This document shows, piece by piece, positions 36,291-44,307 of a DNA stretch of 64,000 nucleotides. The notes beneath the pieces were generated by a model, which was not told where the DNA came from, did no database searches, and saw only the letters and a program-made list of their open reading frames with translations. The DNA lies in contig NZ_QGNY01000010.1 in the NCBI RefSeq assembly GCF_003173575.1, positions 56,451 through 120,450 on the forward strand, read 5' to 3'. The number at the start of each line of letters is the position of its first letter. The first letter of the stretch is position 1. Source of the stretch: Pedobacter paludis (GTDB lineage Bacteria > Bacteroidota > Bacteroidia > Sphingobacteriales > Sphingobacteriaceae). The position numbers and the translations under genes are program-made.

Positions 36291-36521
36291 ATGTCAATCT
36301 GCTTAGAAAATGAAGATAATGTTCCGATTGAGGATATTATCAAAGCTGTTAACAAAAAGCTAAAAGAAGTACATCAATTAATTTCTGAATTAAATTTGGG
36401 TAAAACTGAAGTGAAAGTGGATGGGGTTTATAGAACTTTTAACGATGGCGAAATAGTAAAAATAGTTTCTGGTTCATTTAAAAAAGTTCAAGTACAAAGT
36501 AAAATAATTAAACTTTTCTAA
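36291..36521 (+). CDS. Small protein of unknown function
   Basis: I choose ATG 36291, just after the toxin stop codon, giving 76 residues; the upstream ATG at 36261 lies inside the toxin gene. The protein has a helical charged part (EDIIKAVNKKLKEVHQLISE) and a beta-like C-terminal part (VKVDGVYRTFNDGEIVKIVS). No membrane segment is visible. Its stop codon overlaps the ATG of the hemJ-like gene by one base, so they are translationally coupled. I do not recognise the family. Confidence 0.6.
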   Translation: MSICLENEDNVPIEDIIKAVNKKLKEVHQLISELNLGKTEVKVDGVYRTFNDGEIVKIVSGSFKKVQVQSKIIKLF

Positions 36522-37081
36522 TGATAGAAATCCTACAACCATATTATCGTTATTTTCTTGCGGTACATATTGTATTCGTAATCAGTTGGATGGCAGGCTT
36601 GTTCTATATCTTAAGTCTTTTTATTTACCATACTGAAGCCAACGAGAAGCCCGAACCTGAAAAAAGCATCCTCATAAAACAATTTGTTAAAATGGAGGCA
36701 ACATTATGGAAAATTATCGCAACCCCTGCGATGATTATTTCTGTTTTAGCTGGTGCATCAATGCTTACTTTAAATAGCGCTTTGCTCCAAATGGATTGGA
36801 TGTTGGTGAAGCTAGGCTTTGTAGTCGGTTTACTTATCTATCACTTTATTTGCCAAAATTTAGTTAAACAACTTAAAAACAATCAGTTTAAACTAAGCAG
36901 TTTTCAACTTCGTTTGTGGAGAGAACTGGCCACAATTTTTATGATCGCCATTGTTTTTGTAGTAATTCTTAAAAGTGCAATTAACTGGATTTACGGTTTA
37001 ATTGGTATTATGGGCATTGCAATGGCGATAATGGTTGCGGTTAAGCTCTATAAAAATTACCGCAAAAAACGTGGTGAATAG
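36521..37081 (+). CDS. hemJ: Probable protoporphyrinogen oxidase HemJ
   Basis: The 186-residue product has about four membrane segments and the HemJ/UPF0093 signature near the N-terminus: AVHIVFVISWMAGLFYILSL followed by FIYHTEA, with the conserved His. A later stretch, WMLVKLGFVVGLLIYHFICQ, carries a second conserved-type His. HemJ oxidises protoporphyrinogen IX in bacteria lacking HemG or HemY. CopD-type membrane proteins are the nearest alternative, but linkage to other heme genes supports HemJ. It completes the heme set in this window. Confidence 0.85.
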   Translation: MIEILQPYYRYFLAVHIVFVISWMAGLFYILSLFIYHTEANEKPEPEKSILIKQFVKMEATLWKIIATPAMIISVLAGASMLTLNSALLQMDWMLVKLGFVVGLLIYHFICQNLVKQLKNNQFKLSSFQLRLWRELATIFMIAIVFVVILKSAINWIYGLIGIMGIAMAIMVAVKLYKNYRKKRGE

Positions 37082-37216
37082 CCTTAACCATAGACACACT
37101 AAGAAAACCAGAGAAAATTATAATTCATTGTAGTTAAACTTGGTATCCGTGGTGTCTTCATACTTGACTAGAAAAACTTCTTTGTTTTCTTTGCGTAAAC
37201 TTCGCGTTCTTTGCGG

Positions 37217-37246
37217 TTGAATAAATAAAAAACTATCCTAAATTTG
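37217..37246 (+). promoter_or_regulatory. Bacteroidetes promoter of the beta-barrel gene
   Basis: TTG at 37217-37219 is followed after 19 bases by TAAATTTG at 37239-37246. This matches the -33 TTG and -7 TAnnTTTG elements at the expected spacing. It is the best promoter match I found in the window. The ATG is 20 bases downstream. Confidence 0.65.
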
Positions 37247-37266
37247 ACCGATAAAATAAAAACCTC

Positions 37267-38424
37267 ATGTTTAAAACTATGGGTCAAAAAACGGCCTTAC
37301 TAATAATATCATTTCTCTTTACATCATATCTCGCTTCGGCACAGTTTAATCAATCTGCTTTCGAAAATAGAATCCGCCCAGACAGCAGTTTAACCAATGA
37401 GGTTCATTTCAGTTTCTACAACCTAAATTACGTTCGCAACTACGAGTATACCAACGATTTTCATGATGGTTATACTTTGTACGGAACGCAGCTACAACCA
37501 CAGATTGTTTATTATGCGCACCCCAATCTGGCCATTACTGCGGGTGCCTTAATCAGAAAAGATTTTGGGAGAAATGGGATTTCTGATGCAAAACCCTTGT
37601 TTAGTGTTAAGTACCATAAAAGAAATTTAACCTTAATTTTTGGAAGTTTAGAAGGTGGTATTCAGCATAAATATATTGAACCATTATACGATTTCGAAAG
37701 AACCATTACTACGCCAATTGAATACGGTACACAGTTATTGGTAGAACGTAAAAAATTTACTTTAGATGCCTGGATTGCCTGGCAGAAAATGATTTACAAA
37801 GGCGATCCTGCAAAAGAAGAAATTATTGGCGGCTTATCTACAGAAACAACTCTGGCAGAAAATAATGGATGGAAATTAAGCTTCCCTGCTCAATTTCTAG
37901 CTTTTCACCAAGGTGGTCAAATCGATATGCTGAAGGAAATTCCCATTACAACCATGTTAAATGGTGCAACGGGATTAAAGCTTCACAAAGAAATTGGAAC
38001 AAACATTAAACAGGTTTATACTGATAATTACGTTGCTGTTTATAAAGATCTATCTCCTGATAAAAGAAGAGCTTATCAAGGTGGTTTTGGCCTATGGCTA
38101 AATGCCGGTGTAGAAAGTAAATGGGGAAGTTTGGTGGCCTCGTACTGGAAAGGAAATAACTTTATTTCTATTAAAGGAATGCCATTATATGAATCAGTTT
38201 CTGATAATTTATATAGCCCAGGTTTAAAGCAGAGCAGTCGGAACATTGTTTCATTACGTTATGCTTATCAAAAGGAATTGATTCCGCATTTGTATCTCGA
38301 TGTTCGTTTTGAGCCACATGTTGATTTGGACAATACAGACAAACAATTGCAGTTTAACCATTCTTTTTTCTTAACCTACAAGCAAGATTTTAAGCTCTTT
38401 AAGGTTAAAAAGCAAGCAGAATAA
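37267..38424 (+). CDS. Secreted outer-membrane beta-barrel-like protein
   Basis: The 385-residue product has a signal peptide ending in LASAQ (start at 37267, or the ATG four codons later). The mature part is rich in aromatic residues with alternating polar and hydrophobic strands (HFSFYNLNYVRNYEYTNDFH, YGTQLQPQIVYYAHPNLAIT). It ends in HSFFLTYKQDFKLF, which looks like a terminal outer-membrane strand. No named family is recognised. It is monocistronic, with its own promoter, and converges with a Crp/Fnr gene. Confidence 0.7.
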   Translation: MFKTMGQKTALLIISFLFTSYLASAQFNQSAFENRIRPDSSLTNEVHFSFYNLNYVRNYEYTNDFHDGYTLYGTQLQPQIVYYAHPNLAITAGALIRKDFGRNGISDAKPLFSVKYHKRNLTLIFGSLEGGIQHKYIEPLYDFERTITTPIEYGTQLLVERKKFTLDAWIAWQKMIYKGDPAKEEIIGGLSTETTLAENNGWKLSFPAQFLAFHQGGQIDMLKEIPITTMLNGATGLKLHKEIGTNIKQVYTDNYVAVYKDLSPDKRRAYQGGFGLWLNAGVESKWGSLVASYWKGNNFISIKGMPLYESVSDNLYSPGLKQSSRNIVSLRYAYQKELIPHLYLDVRFEPHVDLDNTDKQLQFNHSFFLTYKQDFKLFKVKKQAE

Positions 38425-38433
38425 TCCATACTA

Positions 38434-39054
38434 TTAAGATAATCTGGACAGTAACTTTTTTAAGTTATCGTCATTTTCAAATGTGTTTTTCGCTTTTAGC
38501 TGATGTAAGGCTCTATTAAAACTCCGCACTGAAATACCCAAATAAGCTGCCATATCTTCTTTTGAGATGGAGACATGTTCTTCTGTTTGAAGTTTTAATA
38601 ATTTGATCAGGCCATATTCTAAAGTATACAATTGCTGAAAGGATGCTCTACTGCTCGTTTGTATAATTCTGGTTGATAATTCTTGGAGCAAAATTTTAGT
38701 AAATGCAGGATTGTCTTCAATCAGTTTAAAGAAAAAATGATCCGGAATGGCATATGCAGTAACATCGCTTATGGCTTCAACATTACAAAGGCAATCGATC
38801 TTTTTAATGGCCTCCAGTTCGCCAACAACTTCTCCCTTCCCTAAAAATTCGATTATAAAATCCTTACCGTTTTCTTCAGAAATGAAGCATTTAGTAATTC
38901 CATCATTGACGATATAAATATTTCTAATTTTTTCGCCCTGCTCTACAAATCTAAAACCCGCCGGAAAAGATTTTAAGACAATGTTTCGATCAGGATCCTG
39001 CTCTTGGTAAAAAGCTTCTATAAAGGATAAAAATGTAAGGTTTGTTCTCAACAT
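38434..39054 (-). CDS. Crp/Fnr-family transcription regulator
   Basis: ATG 39054 gives 206 residues; the upstream TTG at 39072 is less likely. A cyclic-nucleotide-binding-like domain (FRFVEQGEKIRNIYIVNDGI, FLGKGEVVGELEAI) is followed by a long helix and a helix-turn-helix (VSISKEDMAAYLGISVRSFN, then RALHQLKAK). There is no Cys cluster for an iron-sulfur centre of the Fnr type. It is divergent from a HAD-acetyltransferase pair, and a 14-bp palindrome lies between them, so it probably controls that pair and itself. Confidence 0.88.
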   Translation of the reverse strand: MLRTNLTFLSFIEAFYQEQDPDRNIVLKSFPAGFRFVEQGEKIRNIYIVNDGITKCFISEENGKDFIIEFLGKGEVVGELEAIKKIDCLCNVEAISDVTAYAIPDHFFFKLIEDNPAFTKILLQELSTRIIQTSSRASFQQLYTLEYGLIKLLKLQTEEHVSISKEDMAAYLGISVRSFNRALHQLKAKNTFENDDNLKKLLSRLS

Positions 39055-39065
39055 ATTTTCTAAGC

Positions 39066-39079
39066 AGGACAATTGTCCT
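39066..39079. promoter_or_regulatory. Palindromic operator candidate for the Crp/Fnr regulator
   Basis: AGGACAATTGTCCT is a perfect 14-bp palindrome in the 78-bp gap between the regulator gene and the HAD gene. It lies 11 bases upstream of the regulator ATG and about 35-45 bases upstream of the likely start of HAD transcription (-7 box TACTTTTG at 39102-39109). Confidence 0.6.
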
Positions 39080-39101
39080 TTCGTATTCGATTGGGTTGAT
39101 T

Positions 39102-39109
39102 TACTTTTG
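39102..39109 (+). promoter_or_regulatory. -7 box of the HAD-acetyltransferase operon
   Basis: TACTTTTG matches TAnnTTTG and lies 23 bases before the ATG at 39133. Confidence 0.5.
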
Positions 39110-39132
39110 TCGCATTAAAAGTAAGCATAACA

Positions 39133-39828
39133 ATGAGAAATCAAATTACCGTAATCGCTTTTGATGCTGATGATACCCTTTGGGTGAACGAACCTTACTT
39201 CCGTGAAACAGAAGAACAATTTGCCGGTTTACTAGAAGATTTTCTTCCTCATCACAGTATCGTTGCCGAGCTTTATAAAACTGAAATTGCCAACTTACCA
39301 CTTTATGGCTATGGAATTAAAGGCTTTATGTTAAGCATGATCGAAACCGTGTTGAGAATTACGGAAGGTAATGTAAATCCAGAAATTATAAACAAAGCCA
39401 TCCAATTGGGGCAGGAAATGTTAAACAAACCCATTGAGCTTTTAGATGGGGTAGAAGATGTTTTGAAAGCATTGCACGGCAAATATAAGTTGGTTGTAGC
39501 TACAAAAGGCGACCTTTTAGATCAACAAAGAAAACTCACAAAATCTGGTTTAGATCATTATTTCCATCATATTGAAATTATGAGCGATAAACAGGAACCT
39601 GATTATCAAAAACTTTTAAAGCATTTAGATTGTCCGGCAGATCAGTTTTTAATGCTTGGCAATTCCCTAAAATCGGATGTTTTACCTGTGTTGGCAATTG
39701 GCGGGCATGCCGTTCACATTCCCTATCATACCACTTGGGTGCACGAACATATTGACCACACCATAGAGCACGAAAATTTTCATCAGATGGAAAGTCTGTC
39801 TGAGATTTTACCAAAATTAATTGAATGA
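39133..39828 (+). CDS. HAD-family hydrolase
   Basis: The 231-residue product has HAD motif I (AFDADDTLW, with both Asp), motif II-like LVVATKGD, a Lys in motif III (IEIMSDKQEPDYQKLL) and motif IV in FLMLGNSLKSDVLPVLAIGG. It is a phosphatase-type hydrolase of the YjjG-like group; the substrate is unknown. Its end overlaps the next gene by 4 bases (ATGA). Confidence 0.88.
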   Translation: MRNQITVIAFDADDTLWVNEPYFRETEEQFAGLLEDFLPHHSIVAELYKTEIANLPLYGYGIKGFMLSMIETVLRITEGNVNPEIINKAIQLGQEMLNKPIELLDGVEDVLKALHGKYKLVVATKGDLLDQQRKLTKSGLDHYFHHIEIMSDKQEPDYQKLLKHLDCPADQFLMLGNSLKSDVLPVLAIGGHAVHIPYHTTWVHEHIDHTIEHENFHQMESLSEILPKLIE

Positions 39829-40472
39829 AAGAAAAAATAGATATAAACACCTGGATCAGAAAAGATCATTTTAAATTTTTTAGCGCATTCGAAGAACCCT
39901 TCTTCGGCGTAACAGTAGATGTAGATTGCACCGCGAGCTACAAACAAGCAAAAGAAATGGGCGTGTCGTTCTTTTTGCTTTATTTACACAAATCGCTTTT
40001 GGCCGCCAATAAAGTAGAACCTTTTAGATATCGGATTATTGATGGAGAGGTTTGGAAATTTGATGAAGTACATGCATCAGCAACCATAAATAGAGAAAAT
40101 GGTACTTTTGGATTCGGCTACATGGATTTCCACGAAGACTTTGACAATTTTAACAGGCAGGCAAAGATTGAAATCGAAAAGGTTGAAAACAGTATAGGCT
40201 TAATTCCAGCTTCCTCAGGAGAGAACGTAATCCATTATTCTGCCTTACCTTGGCTAAATTTCAAATCGATGTCTCACGCAAGAAACTATTCTTTTAATGA
40301 TAGCTGTCCAAAAATCTCCTTCGGGAAGGTGAGAGATAAAGGCAAAAGAAAAATTATGTCAGTTTCTATTCACGTCAATCATGCCTTAATGGATGGCTTT
40401 CATGTTTCTCAATTTGTAGATGCCTATCAGGAATTATTAAATACAGATACAGTTAATACCACATTAATTTAA
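39825..40472 (+). CDS. Chloramphenicol acetyltransferase-like protein (CatA type)
   Basis: The 215-residue product matches the CAT fold. The start is IDINTWIRKDHFKFFSAFEE, followed by RYRIIDGEVWKFDEVHASAT and FGFGYMDFHEDF. The C-terminal catalytic motif is SIHVNHALMDGFHVSQFVD with the catalytic His and the DG pair. True CATs have HHAVCDG; here the first His of the pair is Asn. Many chromosomal CAT-like proteins do not give resistance, so activity on chloramphenicol is not assured. It is translationally coupled to the HAD gene. Confidence 0.8.
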   Translation: MKEKIDINTWIRKDHFKFFSAFEEPFFGVTVDVDCTASYKQAKEMGVSFFLLYLHKSLLAANKVEPFRYRIIDGEVWKFDEVHASATINRENGTFGFGYMDFHEDFDNFNRQAKIEIEKVENSIGLIPASSGENVIHYSALPWLNFKSMSHARNYSFNDSCPKISFGKVRDKGKRKIMSVSIHVNHALMDGFHVSQFVDAYQELLNTDTVNTTLI

Positions 40473-40505
40473 CGATGCTTTAATCCGCAGATTTTAACTT
40501 GGGTT

Positions 40506-40712
40506 ATGTTTATAGCTTTTGTTATCATCCCGATATACATCTTGGGGGTCATCGCCATGATTTACATGAAATCATTTTACAAGGCTTTGATGCTGTTGGT
40601 AACGATGCTTATTGCAACATTTTTACTTTTTTTGTTTATTACATACCCTTTTCAATCGGCTATTGTTATTTGTTGTATAGTATCTATGCTTGCTTTTGGG
40701 CATAAACATTAA
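40506..40712 (+). CDS. Small hydrophobic membrane protein
   Basis: The 68-residue product consists of two or three membrane segments (IAFVIIPIYILGVIAMIYM, ALMLLVTMLIATFLLFLF, IVICCIVSMLAFG) with a short polar end (HKH). I do not recognise a family. It lies 33 bases after the CAT-like gene and may be part of that operon. A second frame over the same bases gives no such regular pattern. Confidence 0.5.
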   Translation: MFIAFVIIPIYILGVIAMIYMKSFYKALMLLVTMLIATFLLFLFITYPFQSAIVICCIVSMLAFGHKH

Positions 40713-40814
40713 TTATCATTTGCATTAGAAAAACTAATTGCTATTTTTGCTCCACGAATTTTAATATTCGCCCTTTGATAATTGAATATTGTTTGATTAT
40801 AAAAGTTTATAACT

Positions 40815-40920
40815 GGGGGATTAGCTCATTTGGCTAGAGCGCTTCGCTCGGCTTGAAAGGGATGATCGCTTTGAATATCATTGATGATTTATAACTTTGC
40901 TTATTGATCATTTTAACAAT
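40815..40920 (+). pseudogene. tRNA-Ala-derived pseudogene, tandem unit 1
   Basis: The first 34 bases are identical to the 5' half of the tRNA-Ala gene at 41027. The 3' half is degenerate: it still aligns (GGC, GAA, TGATCG, GAAT blocks) but has lost the T-arm pairing and the acceptor 3' strand. The unit is 106 bases long and contains TAACTTTG (40892-40899), a promoter-like box for the following unit. Confidence 0.75.
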
Positions 40921-41026
40921 GGGGGATTAGCTCATTTGGCTAGAGCGCTTCGCTCGGCTTGAAAGGGATGATCGCTTTGGATATCATTGATGATTTATAA
41001 CTTTGCTTATTGATCATTTTAACAAC
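40921..41026 (+). pseudogene. tRNA-Ala-derived pseudogene, tandem unit 2
   Basis: It differs from unit 1 at only two of 106 positions, including the same degenerate 3' half, so it arose by tandem duplication after the tRNA copy had decayed. Its TAACTTTG box at 40998-41005 is 21 bases upstream of the intact tRNA and is probably that gene's promoter. Confidence 0.75.
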
Positions 41027-41100
41027 GGGGGATTAGCTCATTTGGCTAGAGCGCTTCGCTGGCAGTGAAGAGGTGATCGGTTCGAATCCGATATTCTCCA
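41027..41100 (+). tRNA. tRNA-Ala (anticodon GGC)
   Basis: The 74-base gene folds fully. The acceptor stem GGGGGAT pairs with ATTCTCC, and the D-arm is GCTC/GAGC. The anticodon stem CTTCG/TGAAG has loop CTGGCAG (anticodon GGC). The T-arm ATCGG/CCGAT has loop TTCGAAT, and the discriminator base is A. The CCA end is not encoded. A terminator hairpin follows. Confidence 0.95.
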
Positions 41101-41104
41101 CCCG

Positions 41105-41142
41105 TAAAAGCCGATTTATTAAGTTAAATCGGCTTTTATTTT
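41105..41142 (+). terminator. Terminator of tRNA-Ala
   Basis: TAAAAGCCGATTTA (41105-41118) pairs perfectly with TAAATCGGCTTTTA (41125-41138), followed by TTTT. Confidence 0.88.
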
Positions 41143-41421
41143 GGAATTAAACTATACCGAGATTTAATTTATACCATTCCGAATAATGAGGAAAGTTGCA
41201 TGAAAAGTGTCTTTTTCTTTCTAAACCAAGCAGAAGACCTTTTTATTACCTTGCATAATTTAAGGTTCTAATCTCCAGGCTCTTGGCTAAACCGTAAATA
41301 ATATTGAATATTAGAACACTTAAATATTCTCTTTTTAAGAAAAAAATGGGATTAGTTAATCACATAGATTACTGTCAAATGCGATTAAATTGCTAATTTT
41401 AGCCATCCCTAATTACGCTTA

Positions 41422-42573
41422 ATGAAATATGTGAAAAGACTTGTGAAAGCCCTTGGCGTTAAATTAGCCTTAACAGCTATTAGAAAAAAATACTTAAAAT
41501 TAAACGGCTTCGATTTACTCACCATCCGTGAAACCATAGATTTTATGGAGCCGTATCAAATCAAAAAGATTTCAGGGTATTTAACACTCTTACCTAAAAA
41601 AGCAAATTGTCTAGATCCAAGAAATACACTTTTTCCTGTAAAACAAATTGTTGTAGATGACCTTTATGTATGGGAGTATAAAAATTTAAAAAAACCAATT
41701 GGCCTATCAGTAAATGGATCTGTTGTATTGGAGAAAAAGGTTTTATGTACGGATCATAATCACGATAGTTTTTATAATGCTGGCTTAAAAAAAGATTTAA
41801 GACCTGTTCTACGTGTGCCAGGTTTAATTGCACCATTTAGCCATGTTAGAGAGGATGTAGGTTTTATCGGATACTATGATTTTGTGATATTTGTGCTTGT
41901 AAAGATTAGTAGAATAAAAGACTCCTTACCTGATGAAATATTCTCAAATCTCACCATTTCTTACCCACCTTTTAGCGGAAATTATGAAACTGAGTATCTG
42001 GAGCTTTTAGGGCTAGATACTAACAAATTTATTGATAGTACCCAAACTAAAGTCATTTCTCCACATGTAATTACAGCGAGTGGCGGAAGCTGGCATCCAA
42101 ATATTGAAGACATAAGATCGTTAAAAAGAAACATTTTTAAAAAAATTAAACCAACTGAAAGCCTTAAAAAGAGAATTTATATTAGTCGGGTGGGCACAAG
42201 GCGCATCCTAAATGAAGAAGAATTGATTAGCCTCTTAAAAAAATACAATTTTACAATTATTGAAGATACACCAAGATCTCTGAGTGAACAAATATCAATC
42301 TATTATAATGCGTCTTTTATTATTGGTCCGCACGGGGCTTCATTTACAAATATCATATGGTGCCAGCCCGGTACACATCTGTTCGAGCTTTTCTCAAGCA
42401 ATTATCTTCCTGATTATTTTCTTCATTTAACCAAAGAGTTAAATATGGAATATTCTGCGTATTGTGAAGAGTCCTTTAAAAAAGATATAACCTATTTTGA
42501 GAAATTGACTGAAGATATTCAAATTTCAATACCGAAGTTAGAAAGTTGTTTAAAGGATCTTTTTGAAGATTAG
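41422..42573 (+). CDS. Glycosyltransferase family 61 (DUF563)
   Basis: The 383-residue product has the C-terminal GT61/DUF563 pattern: RIYISRVGTRRILNEEELIS, then FTIIEDTPRSLSEQISIYYN, the hallmark GPHGASFTNIIWCQPGT, and FELFSSNYLPDYFLHLTKEL. Such enzymes transfer sugars to polysaccharide or glycoprotein acceptors. The N-terminal 200 residues are variable. No signal peptide is seen, so it is likely cytoplasmic. It stands alone, with no polysaccharide cluster around it. A small hairpin ACCCGAAAGGG with a T-run (about 42617-42635) may terminate it. Confidence 0.8.
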   Translation: MKYVKRLVKALGVKLALTAIRKKYLKLNGFDLLTIRETIDFMEPYQIKKISGYLTLLPKKANCLDPRNTLFPVKQIVVDDLYVWEYKNLKKPIGLSVNGSVVLEKKVLCTDHNHDSFYNAGLKKDLRPVLRVPGLIAPFSHVREDVGFIGYYDFVIFVLVKISRIKDSLPDEIFSNLTISYPPFSGNYETEYLELLGLDTNKFIDSTQTKVISPHVITASGGSWHPNIEDIRSLKRNIFKKIKPTESLKKRIYISRVGTRRILNEEELISLLKKYNFTIIEDTPRSLSEQISIYYNASFIIGPHGASFTNIIWCQPGTHLFELFSSNYLPDYFLHLTKELNMEYSAYCEESFKKDITYFEKLTEDIQISIPKLESCLKDLFED

Positions 42574-42743
42574 TAGTAAAGCTGATTGGATAATTCGCGA
42601 TTTTAAAAAATAAAATACCCGAAAGGGCTTTTTTAATTTATAAGCCTTATTTTTGCCCGAAATATAAAAACATCAAAGAGTAAATAAAATGAACCGAATG
42701 TACTTTTGATGCGTCAACTCTATTTAAAAACATAATTTAACCA

Positions 42744-43241
42744 ATGACAAACGACAAAAAAGAAATATTTGACAACGTTGCACAACGTTTAAAAATAGAA
42801 GGTTTTAATGTAGTAAACCGCGATGAAACTCGCCCTTGGGGTGGTTTCTTTGTAATTGATGAAGCACAGGCACAACAATTCGCCGATACCTATTTTGATG
42901 GGCTTGATGTAGAGAGCTTAAAAATCGGGGGTAAATTAAGTCCTAAAATTTTAATCGTTGCTCCAAATACCCGCCTTTCTTGGCAGTATCACCACCGTAG
43001 AGCCGAAATTTGGCAAGTGGTTACCGGTACGGTTGGCATTAAAACCAGCGCAACCGATGAAGAAGGCGAAGTAAAAAAATATGTACCTAAAGATCAAATT
43101 AAATTACAACAGGGTGAGCGTCACCGTTTAATTGGTTTAGAGGATTGGGGTGTTGTTGCAGAAATTTGGCAACACACAGATGCTTCAAATCCATCTGATG
43201 AAAGCGATATTGTCAGAGTTCAAGACGATTTCGGTAGATAA
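42744..43241 (+). CDS. Cupin, mannose-6-phosphate isomerase type 2-like
   Basis: The 165-residue product is a single cupin with RPWGGFFVIDE at the start, the metal-binding motif WQYHHRRAEIWQVVTGTVGI, and LQQGERHRLIGLEDWGVVAE with a further His and Glu. This pattern fits the mannose-6-phosphate isomerase/GDP-mannose pyrophosphorylase C-terminal cupin. It is shorter than the bifunctional enzymes, so the activity is a guess. A -7 box TATTTTTG lies at 42648-42655, and the gene has its own terminator. Confidence 0.75.
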   Translation: MTNDKKEIFDNVAQRLKIEGFNVVNRDETRPWGGFFVIDEAQAQQFADTYFDGLDVESLKIGGKLSPKILIVAPNTRLSWQYHHRRAEIWQVVTGTVGIKTSATDEEGEVKKYVPKDQIKLQQGERHRLIGLEDWGVVAEIWQHTDASNPSDESDIVRVQDDFGR

Positions 43242-43253
43242 TATAATATTTAC

Positions 43254-43289
43254 GAATCCTGTTCTAATTGTAGAACAGGATTCTTTTTT
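43254..43289 (+). terminator. Terminator of the cupin gene
   Basis: GAATCCTGTTCT (43254-43265) pairs perfectly with AGAACAGGATTC (43272-43283), followed by TTTTTT. Confidence 0.9.
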
Positions 43290-43375
43290 AATAAGATTAC
43301 GCATTTCTTTTGGTTTGCCGACTCTCCAAAAACTAAACGCCCTCAAATTTCGTTTATACAGCATACACATCATAC

Positions 43376-44104
43376 ATGATTATCCTCATTTTCTTTCTTT
43401 GCCATTGGTTTTTGTCCTTGTTTAGCCAAACCTTTTTCCTACACCGTTATTCATCACACAAGATGTTTAAAATGGAACCTTTCTGGGAAAAGTTCTTTTA
43501 TTTGGTTTTACTGTTTTCGCAAGGATCATCATTTTTAAACCCAAGGGCTTATGCCATTTTGCACCGTATGCATCATGCATATAGCGATACAGAGAAAGAT
43601 CCGCATTCTCCTCATTTTTTTAAGGATGTTTTTGGGATGATGATTGCAACTAAAAATATGTACATGAACTATCTTCATTTCAAAATTCAGCCTGAACCTG
43701 CTTTTCAGGGCAATTATCCTGAATGGCCAATGGTTGATAGAATTGGAAATTCATGGTTATGGAGAATTGCTTGTGGGTTGTTTTATATCGGTTTTTATAT
43801 AATGTTTGCCAATCATTGGTGGTTGTTTATTTTATTGCCTGTTCACTTTTTAATGGGACCATTACATGGTGCAATAGTGAACTGGTGCGGTCATAAATAT
43901 GGCTACTCTAACCATGATAACGATGACCATAGCAAAAACTCTTTACCTTGGGATTTTCTTTTGATGGGGGAGTTGTTTCAAAATAATCACCATAAGAAAC
44001 CAAACAGTCCGAATTTTGCGACTAAATGGTGGGAGTTTGATCCAACTTATCCGGTTATGAAAGTGTTGCACTGGGTTAGAATTATTAAGATTAGAAAGGT
44101 ATAG
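43376..44104 (+). CDS. Membrane fatty acid desaturase
   Basis: The 242-residue product has the three histidine boxes of membrane desaturases: HRYSSH near residue 24, HRMHHAYSD near residue 62 and NNHHKKPNS near residue 200. Hydrophobic segments lie between them (WRIACGLFYIGFYIMF, WWLFILLPVHFLMG). This is the delta-9-type acyl-CoA or acyl-lipid desaturase family with a di-iron centre, introducing a double bond into acyl chains. It is shorter than many relatives but all boxes are present. It stands first in a group of lipid-modification genes and could supply unsaturated substrates to the CFA-type enzymes downstream. Confidence 0.9.
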   Translation: MIILIFFLCHWFLSLFSQTFFLHRYSSHKMFKMEPFWEKFFYLVLLFSQGSSFLNPRAYAILHRMHHAYSDTEKDPHSPHFFKDVFGMMIATKNMYMNYLHFKIQPEPAFQGNYPEWPMVDRIGNSWLWRIACGLFYIGFYIMFANHWWLFILLPVHFLMGPLHGAIVNWCGHKYGYSNHDNDDHSKNSLPWDFLLMGELFQNNHHKKPNSPNFATKWWEFDPTYPVMKVLHWVRIIKIRKV

Positions 44105-44124
44105 CTTTTGTACTAGCCGAACAA

Positions 44125-44307
44125 GCCCTTTTCTTTTTGATGTCAAAAAGACCTGCGAAGCAAGCTTGAACACGGATAAAAAATATAAAATTGTGAAAAC
44201 ACAAAAAACACCGGCTGAAAATTTTTGTATTTAAGTTTCTACTTAGGCTTTATCAGTGCATCCCCAAAAATTTGTTAGGCCGGATTAAAGTAAAACGGAG
44301 ATTTACT
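44125..44307 (+). repeat. Dispersed intergenic element, copy 2
   Basis: It shares CCCAAAAATTTGTTAGGCCG, GATTAAAGTAAAACGGAGAT and CCGGCTGAAAATTTTTGTAT with the copies at 22567-22716 (opposite strand) and 48304-48445. About 55 extra AT-rich bases lie between the TTTTTGATGTCAAAAAG part and the CCGGCT part. Confidence 0.8.

Noticed and set aside
40499..40705. Alternative 68-residue frame over the small membrane protein
   Set aside because: Its composition is irregular (many His, Tyr, Gly), while the frame from 40506 gives regular hydrophobic segments.
40815..41026. Two additional functional tRNA genes
   Set aside because: Only the 5' halves are intact; the T-arm and acceptor 3' strands cannot pair.
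40815..41100. Integration site of a mobile element at tRNA-Ala
   Set aside because: No integrase or phage genes are nearby, and the duplicated part is the 5' half, whereas integration typically duplicates the 3' half.
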